DNA from: Paenibacillus pabuli
GTDB lineage: Bacteria; Bacillota; Bacilli; Paenibacillales; Paenibacillaceae
Assembly: GCF_023101145.1 (NCBI RefSeq)
Contig: NZ_CP073714.1
Span: 2,666,001-2,730,000 of the forward strand
Length of the DNA: 64,000 bases
Reading direction: 5' to 3'
The notes below the pieces were generated by a model, which saw only the letters and a list, made by a program, of their open reading frames with translations, ran no database searches and had not been told where the DNA came from. This document shows, in pieces, positions 15,742 through 24,626 of the stretch; positions within the stretch are counted from its first letter, which is position 1, and every line of letters starts with the position of its first letter. A program made the position numbers and the translations under genes.

Positions 15742-18700
15742 ATGTTTCTGAAACGGATTGAACTGGGTGGATTCAAGTCATTCGCCGACAAAACGGAATT
15801 GGAATTCGTTCGTGGCATAACCGCTGTTGTGGGCCCGAACGGAAGTGGAAAAAGTAATATTTCCGACGGCATACGTTGGGTTCTTGGGGAACAAAGTGCC
15901 AAATCACTGCGTGGCGGCAAGATGGAAGATATCATTTTTGCCGGTAGTGATGCACGGAAAGCTGTTAATTATGGTGAAGTTTCGTTGACGCTGGATAACG
16001 AAGATCATGCGCTTGCTTTGGATTTTGGTGAAGTAACGGTAACGCGTCGTGTACACCGCAGCGGAGACAGTGAGTATTTTATCAACAAGCAGTCGTGTCG
16101 TTTGAAGGATATTACGGAATTGTTTATGGATACCGGGATCGGCAAGGAAGCTTACTCGATTATTGGACAGGGACGAATCGAAGAGATTCTGAGTACCCGT
16201 TCAGAGGATCGCAGGGGGATCTTTGAAGAGGCATCAGGTATTGTTAAATATAAATCTCGCAAACGGGATGCTACTCGCAAACTGGATGAGACGGAGCAGA
16301 ATTTATTGCGCATTCATGATCTGGTTACTGAGCTGGAAGATCAGATTGGTCCGTTGAAGGAACAATCGGAGAAAGCAATCCATTACAAGGAATTGCGTGG
16401 ACAGCTGAAGTCTCAGGAAATCTCCATGTATGTGTATCAGATTGAACAGATCCACGCTTCCTGGAGCAAAGCAAACCAACGGCTTGAGTCGTTGAAACAG
16501 GAGGAAGTTGGACTCGCGGCCATCGTATCCACTCATGATGCCAAGCTGGAAAGTGACCGAATGGCACTGCGTACGCTGGAAACAGAGACGGAACAGCTGC
16601 AATCGGCTTTATTGCAATTCAGTGAAGCAACGGAGAAGAGCGAAGGTCTCGGGGAACTGCTTAAGGAGCGTTCACGTCATCTGCAGACGAACCAGGAACA
16701 GCTTAAAGTGACGCTTGCAGCGAGTGAAGAGAGACATCGGGAGCGTGAAGCTGAGTTACTTGCATTACGCGAAAAGTTTGCCAAGCTTGAGCTTGAACTG
16801 AGTGACGTGAGAAATCGCCTGTCCGAGGAAGAGGCCAAACTCATCGGTGTCACTGGCGGCATTAGCCAACAGCAGGAAGAGAGCCTCAAGGGCAATTTGC
16901 TTGAACTGATGAATCAGATGGCTCAGACACGAAACGAAATTCGTTACGCGGACCAACAGAAAGAAACGCTGGAACGCCGAATGAATCGCGCGACTGAGGA
17001 ATCCGGCAAGTGGGAAGGCCAAAAGGAAACGCTGGAGGCCCGCAAGTCGGAGATTGAAAAAAAGGTCATTCGTTTGGGTAAGGAAATCAGTGATCTGCGC
17101 GGTGGTTATATTACGGAAAGTGAACGTCTCCAATCGTTGCAGAAACTGCTCGAAGAAAGCCGGGGAACTGTCCGTAAATGGGAGCAGAAGCGTGAAGCCC
17201 AGGTCTCACGTCGCGATACAATGAAAGAAATGCAGGATGATTTTGACGGTTTCATGCTGGGGGTCAAAGAAGTTCTTAAGGCATCACGCAAAGGTACACT
17301 GAACGGGGTTCATGGAGCGGTTGCAGAGCTCGTTAAAGTGCCTGAGAAGATCGAGCTTGCGGTAGAGACAGCGATGGGCGCTTCCCTGCAGCATGTTGTC
17401 ATGGAGAATGAATCGGTTTCCAGACAGGCGATCGCTTTTCTGAAACAACGTCAATTGGGCAGAGCTACGTTCCTCCCGCTGGATGTTATTCGTGCACGTA
17501 CCATTGGTTCGGGTGAACGTTCGATGATCGAAGGCATGGATGGTTTTGTGGGAATTGGTGCGGAACTCGTACAATACGAATCCCGATATAATGCGATCAT
17601 TGGAAGTCTGCTTGGAAATGTCATTATTGCTGAGAAGCTGGAGGATGCCAACAAGATCGCAGCTCGCTGCCAATATCGTTTCCGGGTTGTAACCCTGGAA
17701 GGCGATGTGGTTAATGCGGGTGGTTCGATGACTGGTGGTAGCCAGCACAAGAAAAATGGTAGTCTGCTCAGTCGCAAACGGCAGCTGGATCAGTTGGACC
17801 AGGATATTTTGGATACCGAAAATCAGATCGTAAAACTGCATCGCAGTGTGGATGATGTGAAAACTCAACTGGAGCAGTGCCAGGACAAGCTGGACGAGCT
17901 GCGTCAGTCCGGAGACGACACCCGGAATGCAGAACAGCAGGCTTCAATGGAAATGAAGCAGGTTGAGCATGAGCTGCGTCACGTACTGGAACAGGTTGCC
18001 GTAGCGGGTCAGGAAAAGAGCGGATTTACTGAAGAAATCAAAGAGATGGATACAGCCCGCGATGTTGCTGTCAAGAAACTGGAGCAGCTTGAGGAAGAAG
18101 AGAAGGCGACCCATCGTGCCATTCATGCCGCAGAATTTGCACGTAAAGCGAATGAATCCGCGAAGGAGGAATTGCAGACCCAGCTTACCGAACTAAAAGT
18201 AAGAGAAGGCAAACTGGATCAGGAGCGATTCTCCAACGAGGAGCAATTGCGGCGTTTGGAGCGCGAAGTGGATTCATTGGTGAAGGATCTTCGTCAAAAT
18301 CGCACGTTGCTGGCCTCCATGGAAGCCGATCTGAAGAAAACAGAGACAGAGAGTGTTAAACAGATTGAAGACCTTAACCAATACAAGCTGAAAAAAGCGG
18401 AATCTGCACAGGAGCTGGACTTCAAGCGTGCGGCCCGAAGCGAGCTGTCGAAGAAGCTTGAACTTGCCGAGAGTGAAACGAAGGAACAGCGCACACAGCT
18501 CAAAGCTGTGGAGGAACAGATGCGACAAACAGAAATTTCCGTGAACAGACTTGATGTTGAGTTGGAAAACATTCTGCGCAAGCTGATGGATGAATATGAA
18601 CTTGGCTATGAACTTGCCAAAGAGCGTTATCCTGTGCCGGAAGATGTGGAAAGCACACAGGCAGAGGTGCAGAAGCTGAAGCGCAGCATTGCAGCTCTCG

Positions 18701-19311
18701 GTGACGTTAACCTGGGAGCCATCGAGGAATTCCAGCGGGTTAACGAGCGGTATGAGTTCCTCAGCACGCAGAAGAATGACCTGGTCGAAGCCAAAACTAC
18801 GTTGTATCAGGTTATTCGGGAAATGGAAGACGAGATGGCCAAACGATTCAAGGCGACGTTTGATGCGATTCGCCGGGAGTTCGGTACCGTCTTTACCAAG
18901 CTGTTTGGCGGAGGACGCGCTGATCTGGTCCTGATGGATCCTGAGCGATTGCTGGAAACAGGCATTGATATCGTCGCTCAGCCCCCAGGCAAGAAGCTGC
19001 AAAACCTGCAGTTATTATCCGGTGGAGAACGAGCGTTGACTGCGATGGCATTGTTATTCGCTATTTTGCATGTTAAACCCGTGCCGTTCTGCGTTCTGGA
19101 TGAAGTCGAAGCAGCGCTGGATGAAGCCAATGTGGTACGTTTTGCCCAATACTTGCGTGAGTTCTCTGAACAAACACAATTCATCGTGGTTACCCATCGC
19201 AAAGGCACAATGGAAGAGGCGGATGTGCTGTATGGCGTTACGATGGAAGAGGGTGGAGTATCCAAGCTCGTTTCGGTTAAACTGGAAGATGAGGAGGCAG
19301 TCATTGCCTGA
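15742..19311 (+). CDS. smc: Chromosome segregation protein SMC
   Basis: ATPase of the SMC-ScpAB condensin that organises and separates chromosomes. 1189 residues: Walker A GPNGSGKSN (31-39), two long coiled coils, a hinge (about 510-670), then the ABC signature LLSGGERALTAM (near 1092) and Walker B VLDEVEAALDEAN (near 1118). Length matches B. subtilis Smc (1186). ATG 15742 follows GAGGAGGTGA; the TTG at 15715 lies upstream of that site. Repeat copy 2 and the rnc terminator suggest it has its own promoter or relies on read-through. Confidence 0.97.
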   Translation: MFLKRIELGGFKSFADKTELEFVRGITAVVGPNGSGKSNISDGIRWVLGEQSAKSLRGGKMEDIIFAGSDARKAVNYGEVSLTLDNEDHALALDFGEVTVTRRVHRSGDSEYFINKQSCRLKDITELFMDTGIGKEAYSIIGQGRIEEILSTRSEDRRGIFEEASGIVKYKSRKRDATRKLDETEQNLLRIHDLVTELEDQIGPLKEQSEKAIHYKELRGQLKSQEISMYVYQIEQIHASWSKANQRLESLKQEEVGLAAIVSTHDAKLESDRMALRTLETETEQLQSALLQFSEATEKSEGLGELLKERSRHLQTNQEQLKVTLAASEERHREREAELLALREKFAKLELELSDVRNRLSEEEAKLIGVTGGISQQQEESLKGNLLELMNQMAQTRNEIRYADQQKETLERRMNRATEESGKWEGQKETLEARKSEIEKKVIRLGKEISDLRGGYITESERLQSLQKLLEESRGTVRKWEQKREAQVSRRDTMKEMQDDFDGFMLGVKEVLKASRKGTLNGVHGAVAELVKVPEKIELAVETAMGASLQHVVMENESVSRQAIAFLKQRQLGRATFLPLDVIRARTIGSGERSMIEGMDGFVGIGAELVQYESRYNAIIGSLLGNVIIAEKLEDANKIAARCQYRFRVVTLEGDVVNAGGSMTGGSQHKKNGSLLSRKRQLDQLDQDILDTENQIVKLHRSVDDVKTQLEQCQDKLDELRQSGDDTRNAEQQASMEMKQVEHELRHVLEQVAVAGQEKSGFTEEIKEMDTARDVAVKKLEQLEEEEKATHRAIHAAEFARKANESAKEELQTQLTELKVREGKLDQERFSNEEQLRRLEREVDSLVKDLRQNRTLLASMEADLKKTETESVKQIEDLNQYKLKKAESAQELDFKRAARSELSKKLELAESETKEQRTQLKAVEEQMRQTEISVNRLDVELENILRKLMDEYELGYELAKERYPVPEDVESTQAEVQKLKRSIAALGDVNLGAIEEFQRVNERYEFLSTQKNDLVEAKTTLYQVIREMEDEMAKRFKATFDAIRREFGTVFTKLFGGGRADLVLMDPERLLETGIDIVAQPPGKKLQNLQLLSGGERALTAMALLFAILHVKPVPFCVLDEVEAALDEANVVRFAQYLREFSEQTQFIVVTHRKGTMEEADVLYGVTMEEGGVSKLVSVKLEDEEAVIA

Positions 19312-19386
19312 TCTTGGAGCAGTTGTCATAGATGAACTCATCTATATATCATTTAAACCAAGAAATGTACACGATGGAGGGGCTTT

Positions 19387-20400
19387 ATGAGTTTTTTTAA
19401 AAAGCTGAGAGACAGCATTGCAAGCAAAACGGAGTCGGTTACCAAACAGTTCAAGGACGGGTTGGAAAAGACACGTAAAGGCCTTGTGGAGAAAGTGTCG
19501 GATCTCGTTATTCGTCGCAAAAAAATTGACGAGGAATTCTATGAAGAACTGGAAGAGATTCTGATTGGAGCCGACGTAGGTGTCAATACGGTCATGAAAC
19601 TGATTGAGGATCTGCGTGATGAAGTCAAAAAACGCAAAATTGAGGATGCAGCTGAACTACAGCCTGTGTTGTCTGAAAAATTGACGGATTTGCTCCGCGG
19701 CGAGCAGAACAATGAACTGAAAATGAATCCGGATGGCATCACGGTCATTTTGTTTGTTGGTGTTAATGGTGTTGGTAAAACAACAACGATTGGTAAGCTG
19801 GCCCATCGCTTCAAACAGCAGGGCAAAAAGGTCATTATGGCAGCAGGCGACACGTTCCGTGCCGGAGCGATTGAACAACTCGAAGTATGGGGACAACGTG
19901 CCGGCGTGGAAGTCATCAAGCAACAATCAGGTTCTGACCCTGCCGCTGTAATGTATGATGCGGTACAGGCTGCGAAGCAGCGGGGTGCTGATGTATTGCT
20001 CTGTGATACAGCGGGCCGGTTGCAAAATAAATCCAACCTGATGGACGAGCTCAACAAAATCTATCGTGTCATTCAACGTGAGATTCCGGAAGCGCCTCAT
20101 GAAGTATTAATGGTGCTGGATGCAACTACAGGTCAGAATGCGCTCAATCAGGCCAAACTCTTCGGAGAGAAGAGCGGGGTAACCGGGCTGGTGCTGACGA
20201 AGCTGGATGGTACAGCCAAAGGTGGTATTGTTGTTGCAATTCGTCAGGAGTTGGATCTGCCTGTGAAGCTGGTCGGACTTGGTGAGAAAATTGACGATCT
20301 TCAGCCATTCGACTCGGAGCAATTTGTGCATGCGTTGTTTGCCGGACTGATCCAGGAACAGCCAGCTGAAAGTGTTGAAGAAGAGGAAGCTAATTCCTAG
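19387..20400 (+). CDS. ftsY: Signal recognition particle receptor FtsY
   Basis: Membrane-associated SRP receptor GTPase. 337 residues: short N-terminal region with amphipathic helix, helical N domain, then the G domain with GVNGVGKTTT (from about 124), DTAGR and TKLDGTAKGG. It lacks the long acidic A domain of E. coli, as is usual in Firmicutes. The ATG is preceded by GGAGGGG. It lies 75 bp after smc, as in B. subtilis. Confidence 0.96.
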   Translation: MSFFKKLRDSIASKTESVTKQFKDGLEKTRKGLVEKVSDLVIRRKKIDEEFYEELEEILIGADVGVNTVMKLIEDLRDEVKKRKIEDAAELQPVLSEKLTDLLRGEQNNELKMNPDGITVILFVGVNGVGKTTTIGKLAHRFKQQGKKVIMAAGDTFRAGAIEQLEVWGQRAGVEVIKQQSGSDPAAVMYDAVQAAKQRGADVLLCDTAGRLQNKSNLMDELNKIYRVIQREIPEAPHEVLMVLDATTGQNALNQAKLFGEKSGVTGLVLTKLDGTAKGGIVVAIRQELDLPVKLVGLGEKIDDLQPFDSEQFVHALFAGLIQEQPAESVEEEEANS

Positions 20401-20433
20401 AACCAATAAATAGAATGAAATAATAGCGTTAAC

Positions 20434-20488
20434 CGTATTGCCAGTGATAGACGTGATAAGTGTCACGTGTAATGTCACTGGCAATACG
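20434..20488 (+). promoter_or_regulatory. 14-bp hairpin directly before a TATAAT element
   Basis: CGTATTGCCAGTGA (20434-20447) pairs perfectly with TCACTGGCAATACG (20475-20488), with an inner CGTG/CACG stem. TATAAT follows at 20491-20496. It could end ftsY transcripts, act as an operator for the downstream promoter, or both. No T tract follows. Confidence 0.45.
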
Positions 20489-20541
20489 TGTATAATGGGA
20501 ATAAAGAAGGCAAGGCTAAAGGGCTAGAAAGGACGGTTGAA

Positions 20542-21189
20542 ATGGCCAATACCTATACCTATTCCCGCCGTGAGGAAGTCGCCAATGCGATAACTCATGG
20601 AATCGGTGCTGTACTCAGTGTAGCTGCACTGGTGCTGTTGATTGTATTCTCCAGTATGAAAGGCACGGCTTGGCATGTGGTTAGTTTCACGATCTACGGG
20701 ATCACCATGCTACTGCTCTATACGAGCTCTACACTCGTGCATGCATGGAAAGATGGAAAAATGAAAGATTTATTTGAGATTTTCGACCATTCGTCCATTT
20801 ATCTGTTTATTGCAGGGACATACACACCGTTTTTGTTTGTCGCAGTTCGAGGAACACTTGGCTGGAGTCTGTTTGGAGTGATCTGGGGCATTGCGTTAGC
20901 GGGGGTTATCTTTAAAGCCTTTTTCACCAAGAAGTTTCTGTTCATGTCCACGATTTTCTATATAGCGATGGGCTGGCTCATCGTCATTGCCTGGCAACCA
21001 CTAGTCGCAGCTATTCCTACAGGTGGAATCGTGCTGCTGGTCACCGGAGGACTGATGTATACGTTAGGTACGCTATTTTATGTGTGGCGTGGCTTTCCGT
21101 ATCATCATGCGATCTGGCATCTGTTTGTGCTCGCAGGCAGTATCCTTCATTTCTTTGCGGTATTAGTGTACTTGACGCCTCTTCGCTAG
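20542..21189 (+). CDS. Hemolysin III / PAQR-family membrane protein
   Basis: Seven-helix membrane protein of 215 residues, family of B. subtilis YqfA/YplQ and B. cereus hemolysin III. Conserved features include the NAITHGIGAVLS helix start, STLVHAW, FDHSSIYLFIAGTYTPF and the C-terminal HHAIWHLFVLAGSILHFFAV; the histidines are the likely metal ligands of the PAQR fold. Physiological function is uncertain, and the name should not be read as proof of haemolysis. ATG 20542 follows GAAAGGA; upstream extension codons are rejected. Flanked by its own hairpin-promoter region and a terminator. Confidence 0.85.
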   Translation: MANTYTYSRREEVANAITHGIGAVLSVAALVLLIVFSSMKGTAWHVVSFTIYGITMLLLYTSSTLVHAWKDGKMKDLFEIFDHSSIYLFIAGTYTPFLFVAVRGTLGWSLFGVIWGIALAGVIFKAFFTKKFLFMSTIFYIAMGWLIVIAWQPLVAAIPTGGIVLLVTGGLMYTLGTLFYVWRGFPYHHAIWHLFVLAGSILHFFAVLVYLTPLR

Positions 21190-21206
21190 GTCGCAGTAGA
21201 TAGCGT

Positions 21207-21248
21207 AAAACGAATTGGCTCCATCTGTGGAGACCCATTCGTTTTTTT
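21207..21248 (+). terminator. Intrinsic terminator after the hemolysin III gene
   Basis: AAAACGAAT pairs with ATTCGTTTT, with an inner GG/CC and TCC/GGA extension, ending in a run of T. Confidence 0.88.
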
Positions 21249-21374
21249 GTTCTATATAAAGAATACAGCAGGCCGTATTCTACTGCAGGGGATAAGTAGA
21301 GCATGGCTAAGATCAAGTGTATGGAAGAAATATGAGCGCAAAATGGACGTTTTTATTGTGACAAGTATTTTTGC

Positions 21375-21403
21375 TTGACAACCTGATTTGTTTTAGGTAT
21401 TAT
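21375..21403 (+). promoter_or_regulatory. Sigma-A promoter of ylxM-ffh
   Basis: TTGACA (21375-21380) and TATTAT (21398-21403) with exactly 17 bp between them, about 55 bp upstream of ylxM. Confidence 0.8.
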
Positions 21404-21458
21404 TAGGAACGTTGCAAGAGTGTAAAGTGTTTTTCCTTGACGAAGGGAGTGCCCCGTT

Positions 21459-21809
21459 ATGAGTCAAGAAAATCGGCTTGAGAAGACAAACCGAATTAAC
21501 TTGCTGTTTGCTTTCTATGAACGGTTGCTTACCGAGAAACAGCAGACTTTTCTAAAGTATTACTTTCATGATGATTTCTCGCTAGGCGAGATTGCAGCCG
21601 AGTTCGAGATCAGCCGCCAGGCGGTATACGAGCATATCAAGCGTGCCGAACAAGTGCTAGAAAATTACGAAAGCAAGCTTGGCTTGCTGGAGAAGCACGA
21701 ACGGCGCAACCGTAATCTTGAAGATTTGCAAAAGGCATTGGAGCGCGCAGGCGTTTCCATTGATAACAACCAACAAATAAACGATATGATTCAACAGCTC
21801 AGAGAGTAG
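21459..21809 (+). CDS. ylxM: UPF0122 helix-turn-helix protein YlxM
   Basis: Small protein of 116 residues, encoded just before ffh in most Firmicutes. It carries a sigma-70 region-4-like helix-turn-helix (SLGEIAAEFEISRQAVYEHI, about residues 40-60) followed by a short coiled coil. In streptococci YlxM associates with the SRP and influences its GTPase cycle; a regulatory role is otherwise inferred. ATG 21459 is preceded by GAAGGGAGTG. It shares a promoter with ffh, 65 bp downstream. Confidence 0.9.
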   Translation: MSQENRLEKTNRINLLFAFYERLLTEKQQTFLKYYFHDDFSLGEIAAEFEISRQAVYEHIKRAEQVLENYESKLGLLEKHERRNRNLEDLQKALERAGVSIDNNQQINDMIQQLRE

Positions 21810-21874
21810 TTCGTAAGAGTTGAACGAAACGTATCGGTCCTGAAAACAGTATTACAGCTTAAGGAGGTGGGATC

Positions 21875-23251
21875 ATGGCATTTGAAGGATTAACGACCCG
21901 ATTGCAGAATGTGTTCAGCAAGCTGCGCGGCAAAGGCAAGGTGTCTGATGAAGATGTTGCCGAAGCTATGCGCGAGGTACGTCTGGCATTGCTCGAAGCG
22001 GATGTAAACTTCAAAGTGGTCAAGGAATTCATCGCCAAGGTGAAAGAGAAGGCTGTTGGCAAAGAAGTGATGGAAAGCTTCACGCCCGGAATGGTCATTA
22101 TCGACATCGTAAACAAGGAACTGACGGATTTGATGGGTGGAAGCCAATCGAAACTGGCCAAAGCCAACAAACCGCCTACGGTACTGATGATGGTTGGTCT
22201 GCAGGGTGCGGGTAAAACGACCACGTCCGGTAAACTGGCTAAGATGCTGCAAAAGCAAAATAGCAGACCGTTACTTGTTGCGGGAGATATTTATCGTCCA
22301 GCAGCGATTAAGCAGTTGCAAGTACTTGGCGAGCAGATCAAAGCACCAGTATTTACACTGGGAGATCAGACAAGCCCTGTAGAGATCGCACGTCAGGGTT
22401 TACAGCACGCCAAGGATAACGGTAACGACTACGTCATTATCGATACGGCTGGACGCCTGCATGTCGATGAAGAACTGATGGAAGAACTTCGTCAGATTCA
22501 CAGCGCAGTGAACCCGGATGAAGTATTGCTTGTCGTAGACAGCATGACAGGTCAGGATGCAGTTAATGTGGCAGAACACTTTAACCAGCAGCTTGATCTG
22601 ACCGGAGTGGTTCTTACTAAGCTTGATGGAGATACTCGTGGTGGTGCCGCGCTTTCTGTTAAAGCAGTTACCGGTTGTCCGATCAAGTTTGCTTCCCTTG
22701 GAGAGAAACTGGATGCACTAGAGCCTTTCCATCCAGAGCGTATGGCTTCTCGTATTCTTGGTATGGGTGACATGCTCTCTCTGATTGAGAAAGCACAGTC
22801 CAACATTGATACCGAAAAAGCCAAGGAAATGGAACGGAAGATGCGTAATGCTGAATTCACGTTCGAAGATTTCTTGGAGCAAATGGATCAAGTGAAGAAA
22901 CTGGGGCCCATCGATCAGATCATGGATATGATTCCTGGTATGGGCAAGATGAAACAAGCCAAGGACCTGAAGGTTGACGACAAGCAGATGGGCCGGATTG
23001 AAGCGATTGTGTACTCCATGACTACAGAGGAGAAGCGCAACCCAGACATGATCAATCATAGTCGCCGGAAACGTATTGCTACAGGTAGTGGTACATCTCT
23101 GGCTGAGGTTAATCGCCTAATCAAGCAGTTTGATGAAATGCGCCGCATGATGAAACAGTTCTCGGATATGATGGGACCTAAAGGCGGCAAGAACAAGGCA
23201 ATGAAGCAGCTGAAGGGTCTGGGCAAAGGAATGAAGTTTCCTTTCCGTTGA
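21875..23251 (+). CDS. ffh: Signal recognition particle protein Ffh
   Basis: SRP54 GTPase that binds signal sequences and scRNA and delivers ribosomes to FtsY. 458 residues: N domain (1-90), G domain with GLQGAGKTTTSGKLA, DTAGRLHVDEELM and TKLDGDTRGG, and a methionine-rich M domain (about 300-440) with the RNA-binding SRRKRIATGSGTS motif. ATG 21875 follows AAGGAGGTGGG. It forms a unit with ylxM and rpsP. Confidence 0.97.
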   Translation: MAFEGLTTRLQNVFSKLRGKGKVSDEDVAEAMREVRLALLEADVNFKVVKEFIAKVKEKAVGKEVMESFTPGMVIIDIVNKELTDLMGGSQSKLAKANKPPTVLMMVGLQGAGKTTTSGKLAKMLQKQNSRPLLVAGDIYRPAAIKQLQVLGEQIKAPVFTLGDQTSPVEIARQGLQHAKDNGNDYVIIDTAGRLHVDEELMEELRQIHSAVNPDEVLLVVDSMTGQDAVNVAEHFNQQLDLTGVVLTKLDGDTRGGAALSVKAVTGCPIKFASLGEKLDALEPFHPERMASRILGMGDMLSLIEKAQSNIDTEKAKEMERKMRNAEFTFEDFLEQMDQVKKLGPIDQIMDMIPGMGKMKQAKDLKVDDKQMGRIEAIVYSMTTEEKRNPDMINHSRRKRIATGSGTSLAEVNRLIKQFDEMRRMMKQFSDMMGPKGGKNKAMKQLKGLGKGMKFPFR

Positions 23252-23305
23252 TTACATGGGTTGCTGAGGAATATACAGATTTCATTGAAGGAGGTGAATT
23301 TTCAA

Positions 23306-23578
23306 ATGGCAGTTCGTATTCGTCTGAAACGTATGGGTGCTCACAAAGCTCCTTTCTACCGCGTAGTGGTATCGGATTCCCGTTCCCCACGTGACGGTCG
23401 TTTTATCGAGGAGATCGGTTACTACAACCCGGTTGAACAACCGGCTGTTGTTAAGATCGATGAAGATAAAGCATTGCAATGGCTTCAAAATGGTGCGCAA
23501 GCATCCGACACTGTCCGCAACTTGCTGAGCAAAGCGGGCGTGATGAAGAAGTTCCACGAGTCTAAATTGACTAAATAA
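23306..23578 (+). CDS. rpsP: 30S ribosomal protein S16
   Basis: 90 residues beginning [20 protein letters not shown], with the family core [16 protein letters not shown] 23306 follows GAAGGAGGTGA; the reading frame extends upstream to 23261 but without a better site. It is the first ribosomal gene of the conserved rpsP-khpA-rimM-trmD-rplS block. Confidence 0.98.
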   Translation: MAVRIRLKRMGAHKAPFYRVVVSDSRSPRDGRFIEEIGYYNPVEQPAVVKIDEDKALQWLQNGAQASDTVRNLLSKAGVMKKFHESKLTK

Positions 23579-23601
23579 GGTGCTGATTCGGAGGGTCATC
23601 T

Positions 23602-23832
23602 ATGGAAGAATTAGTAAGCATAATTGCTAAGGCTTTGGTCGATCATCCGGAAGATGTGGCGGTTCGGACGGTTGAGAAAGATCGGCTTGTCGTATATGAG
23701 TTAACCGTTCATCCTGACGATGTTGGGAAAGTGATTGGTAAGCAGGGACGAATCGCAAAGTCTCTTCGTACGGTCGTCACATCAGCAGCAGTTAAGATGG
23801 ATAAACGGGTAACCGTTGATATCATATCTTAA
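23602..23832 (+). CDS. khpA: KH-domain RNA-binding protein KhpA (YlqC)
   Basis: 76-residue single KH domain with the GxxG loop in VIGKQGRIAKSLRT. KhpA pairs with KhpB to bind small RNAs and mRNAs in Gram-positive bacteria and affects cell elongation in streptococci. ATG 23602 follows GGAGGG. It ends at a terminator, and ylqD, which follows in B. subtilis, is absent; repeat copy 3 lies there instead. Confidence 0.93.
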   Translation: MEELVSIIAKALVDHPEDVAVRTVEKDRLVVYELTVHPDDVGKVIGKQGRIAKSLRTVVTSAAVKMDKRVTVDIIS

Positions 23833-23838
23833 AGATAT

Positions 23839-23878
23839 ACGAAAGGGGGTTAGGATGCATGTCCTAGCCCCTTTTCGT
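23839..23878 (+). terminator. Intrinsic terminator after khpA
   Basis: ACGAAAGGGGG-TTAGGA pairs with TCCTA-GCCCCTTTTCGT around TGCATG. The T run is short (TTTT). Confidence 0.75.
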
Positions 23879-23925
23879 GCATGCTGAATTTATTAATAAA
23901 ACCCATTAAATAAATTGATTTTAGG

Positions 23926-24074
23926 ATTACACTATAACGGAGAGAGCAGAACAAATCTGAAGAAGCGTAGCGCTACCTTTACCACCGGATTTCATCCTTT
24001 GAATAAGAAGTCAAAGAAATCTGGGGGTAACAGTGATCGGAAGATTGTTCTGACCGCGCAGTGTGCTGTGTAAT
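23926..24074 (+). repeat. Dispersed structured element, copy 3 (149 bp)
   Basis: Ends ATTACAC (23926-23932) and GTGTAAT (24068-24074): both members of the outermost pair differ from copies 1 and 2, keeping the pairing. The second stem is CAGAACAA/TTGTTCTG, also changed on both sides. The CCGGATTTC/GAAATCTGG arm is kept, with a different inner stem CTTTGA/TCAAAG. Exactly 149 bp. It lies 38 bp upstream of rimM. Confidence 0.85.
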
Positions 24075-24112
24075 AAGGATTAAATTTTACAGAATGGATT
24101 CAGGAGGAACTT

Positions 24113-24625
24113 ATGGCAGAATTTATGAATGTAGGCAAGATCGTCAATACGCACGGTATTCGTGGTGAGTTGAAAATCATGCCTTTAACAGATTTCCCGG
24201 AAGTGCGGTTCGCGAAAAATGCGGAACTGTTTCTTTTTACTCCGGATAATCATCCCGTGTTGGTTAATGTGGAATCTGCGCGTTTGCATAAAAATATGTA
24301 CATCCTTAATCTGAAAGAATACGGAAATATCAATGAAGTAGAGAAGTTTAAGGGTGGCATGGCCAAAGTGTTGAAAGAAAACCTGGCTGAGCTGGAGGAG
24401 AATGAATACTACTTCCACCAAATTGTTGGATGCTCGGTCATTACTGATGAAGGTGAAACACTCGGAACCATCTCTGAGATTTTGACTCCTGGAGCGAATG
24501 ATGTATGGGTTGTCAAAACGCCGGCAGGCAAAGAAATCCTGCTTCCGGTTATTGATGATGTTGTTCTTGATGTGGATGTTACAGAAAAGCAAGTCAAGGT
24601 ACACCTGATGGAAGGGCTGCTGTAA
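24113..24625 (+). CDS. rimM: 16S rRNA processing protein RimM
   Basis: 30S assembly factor that binds S19 and helps mature the 30S head. 170 residues: N-terminal RimM barrel starting [18 protein letters not shown] and a C-terminal PRC barrel with [21 protein letters not shown]. The ATG is preceded by CAGGAGGA. It ends one base before trmD, so the pair is translationally coupled. Transcription likely starts in or before repeat copy 3, because a terminator separates it from khpA. Confidence 0.96.
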   Translation: MAEFMNVGKIVNTHGIRGELKIMPLTDFPEVRFAKNAELFLFTPDNHPVLVNVESARLHKNMYILNLKEYGNINEVEKFKGGMAKVLKENLAELEENEYYFHQIVGCSVITDEGETLGTISEILTPGANDVWVVKTPAGKEILLPVIDDVVLDVDVTEKQVKVHLMEGLL

Positions 24626-24626
24626 C

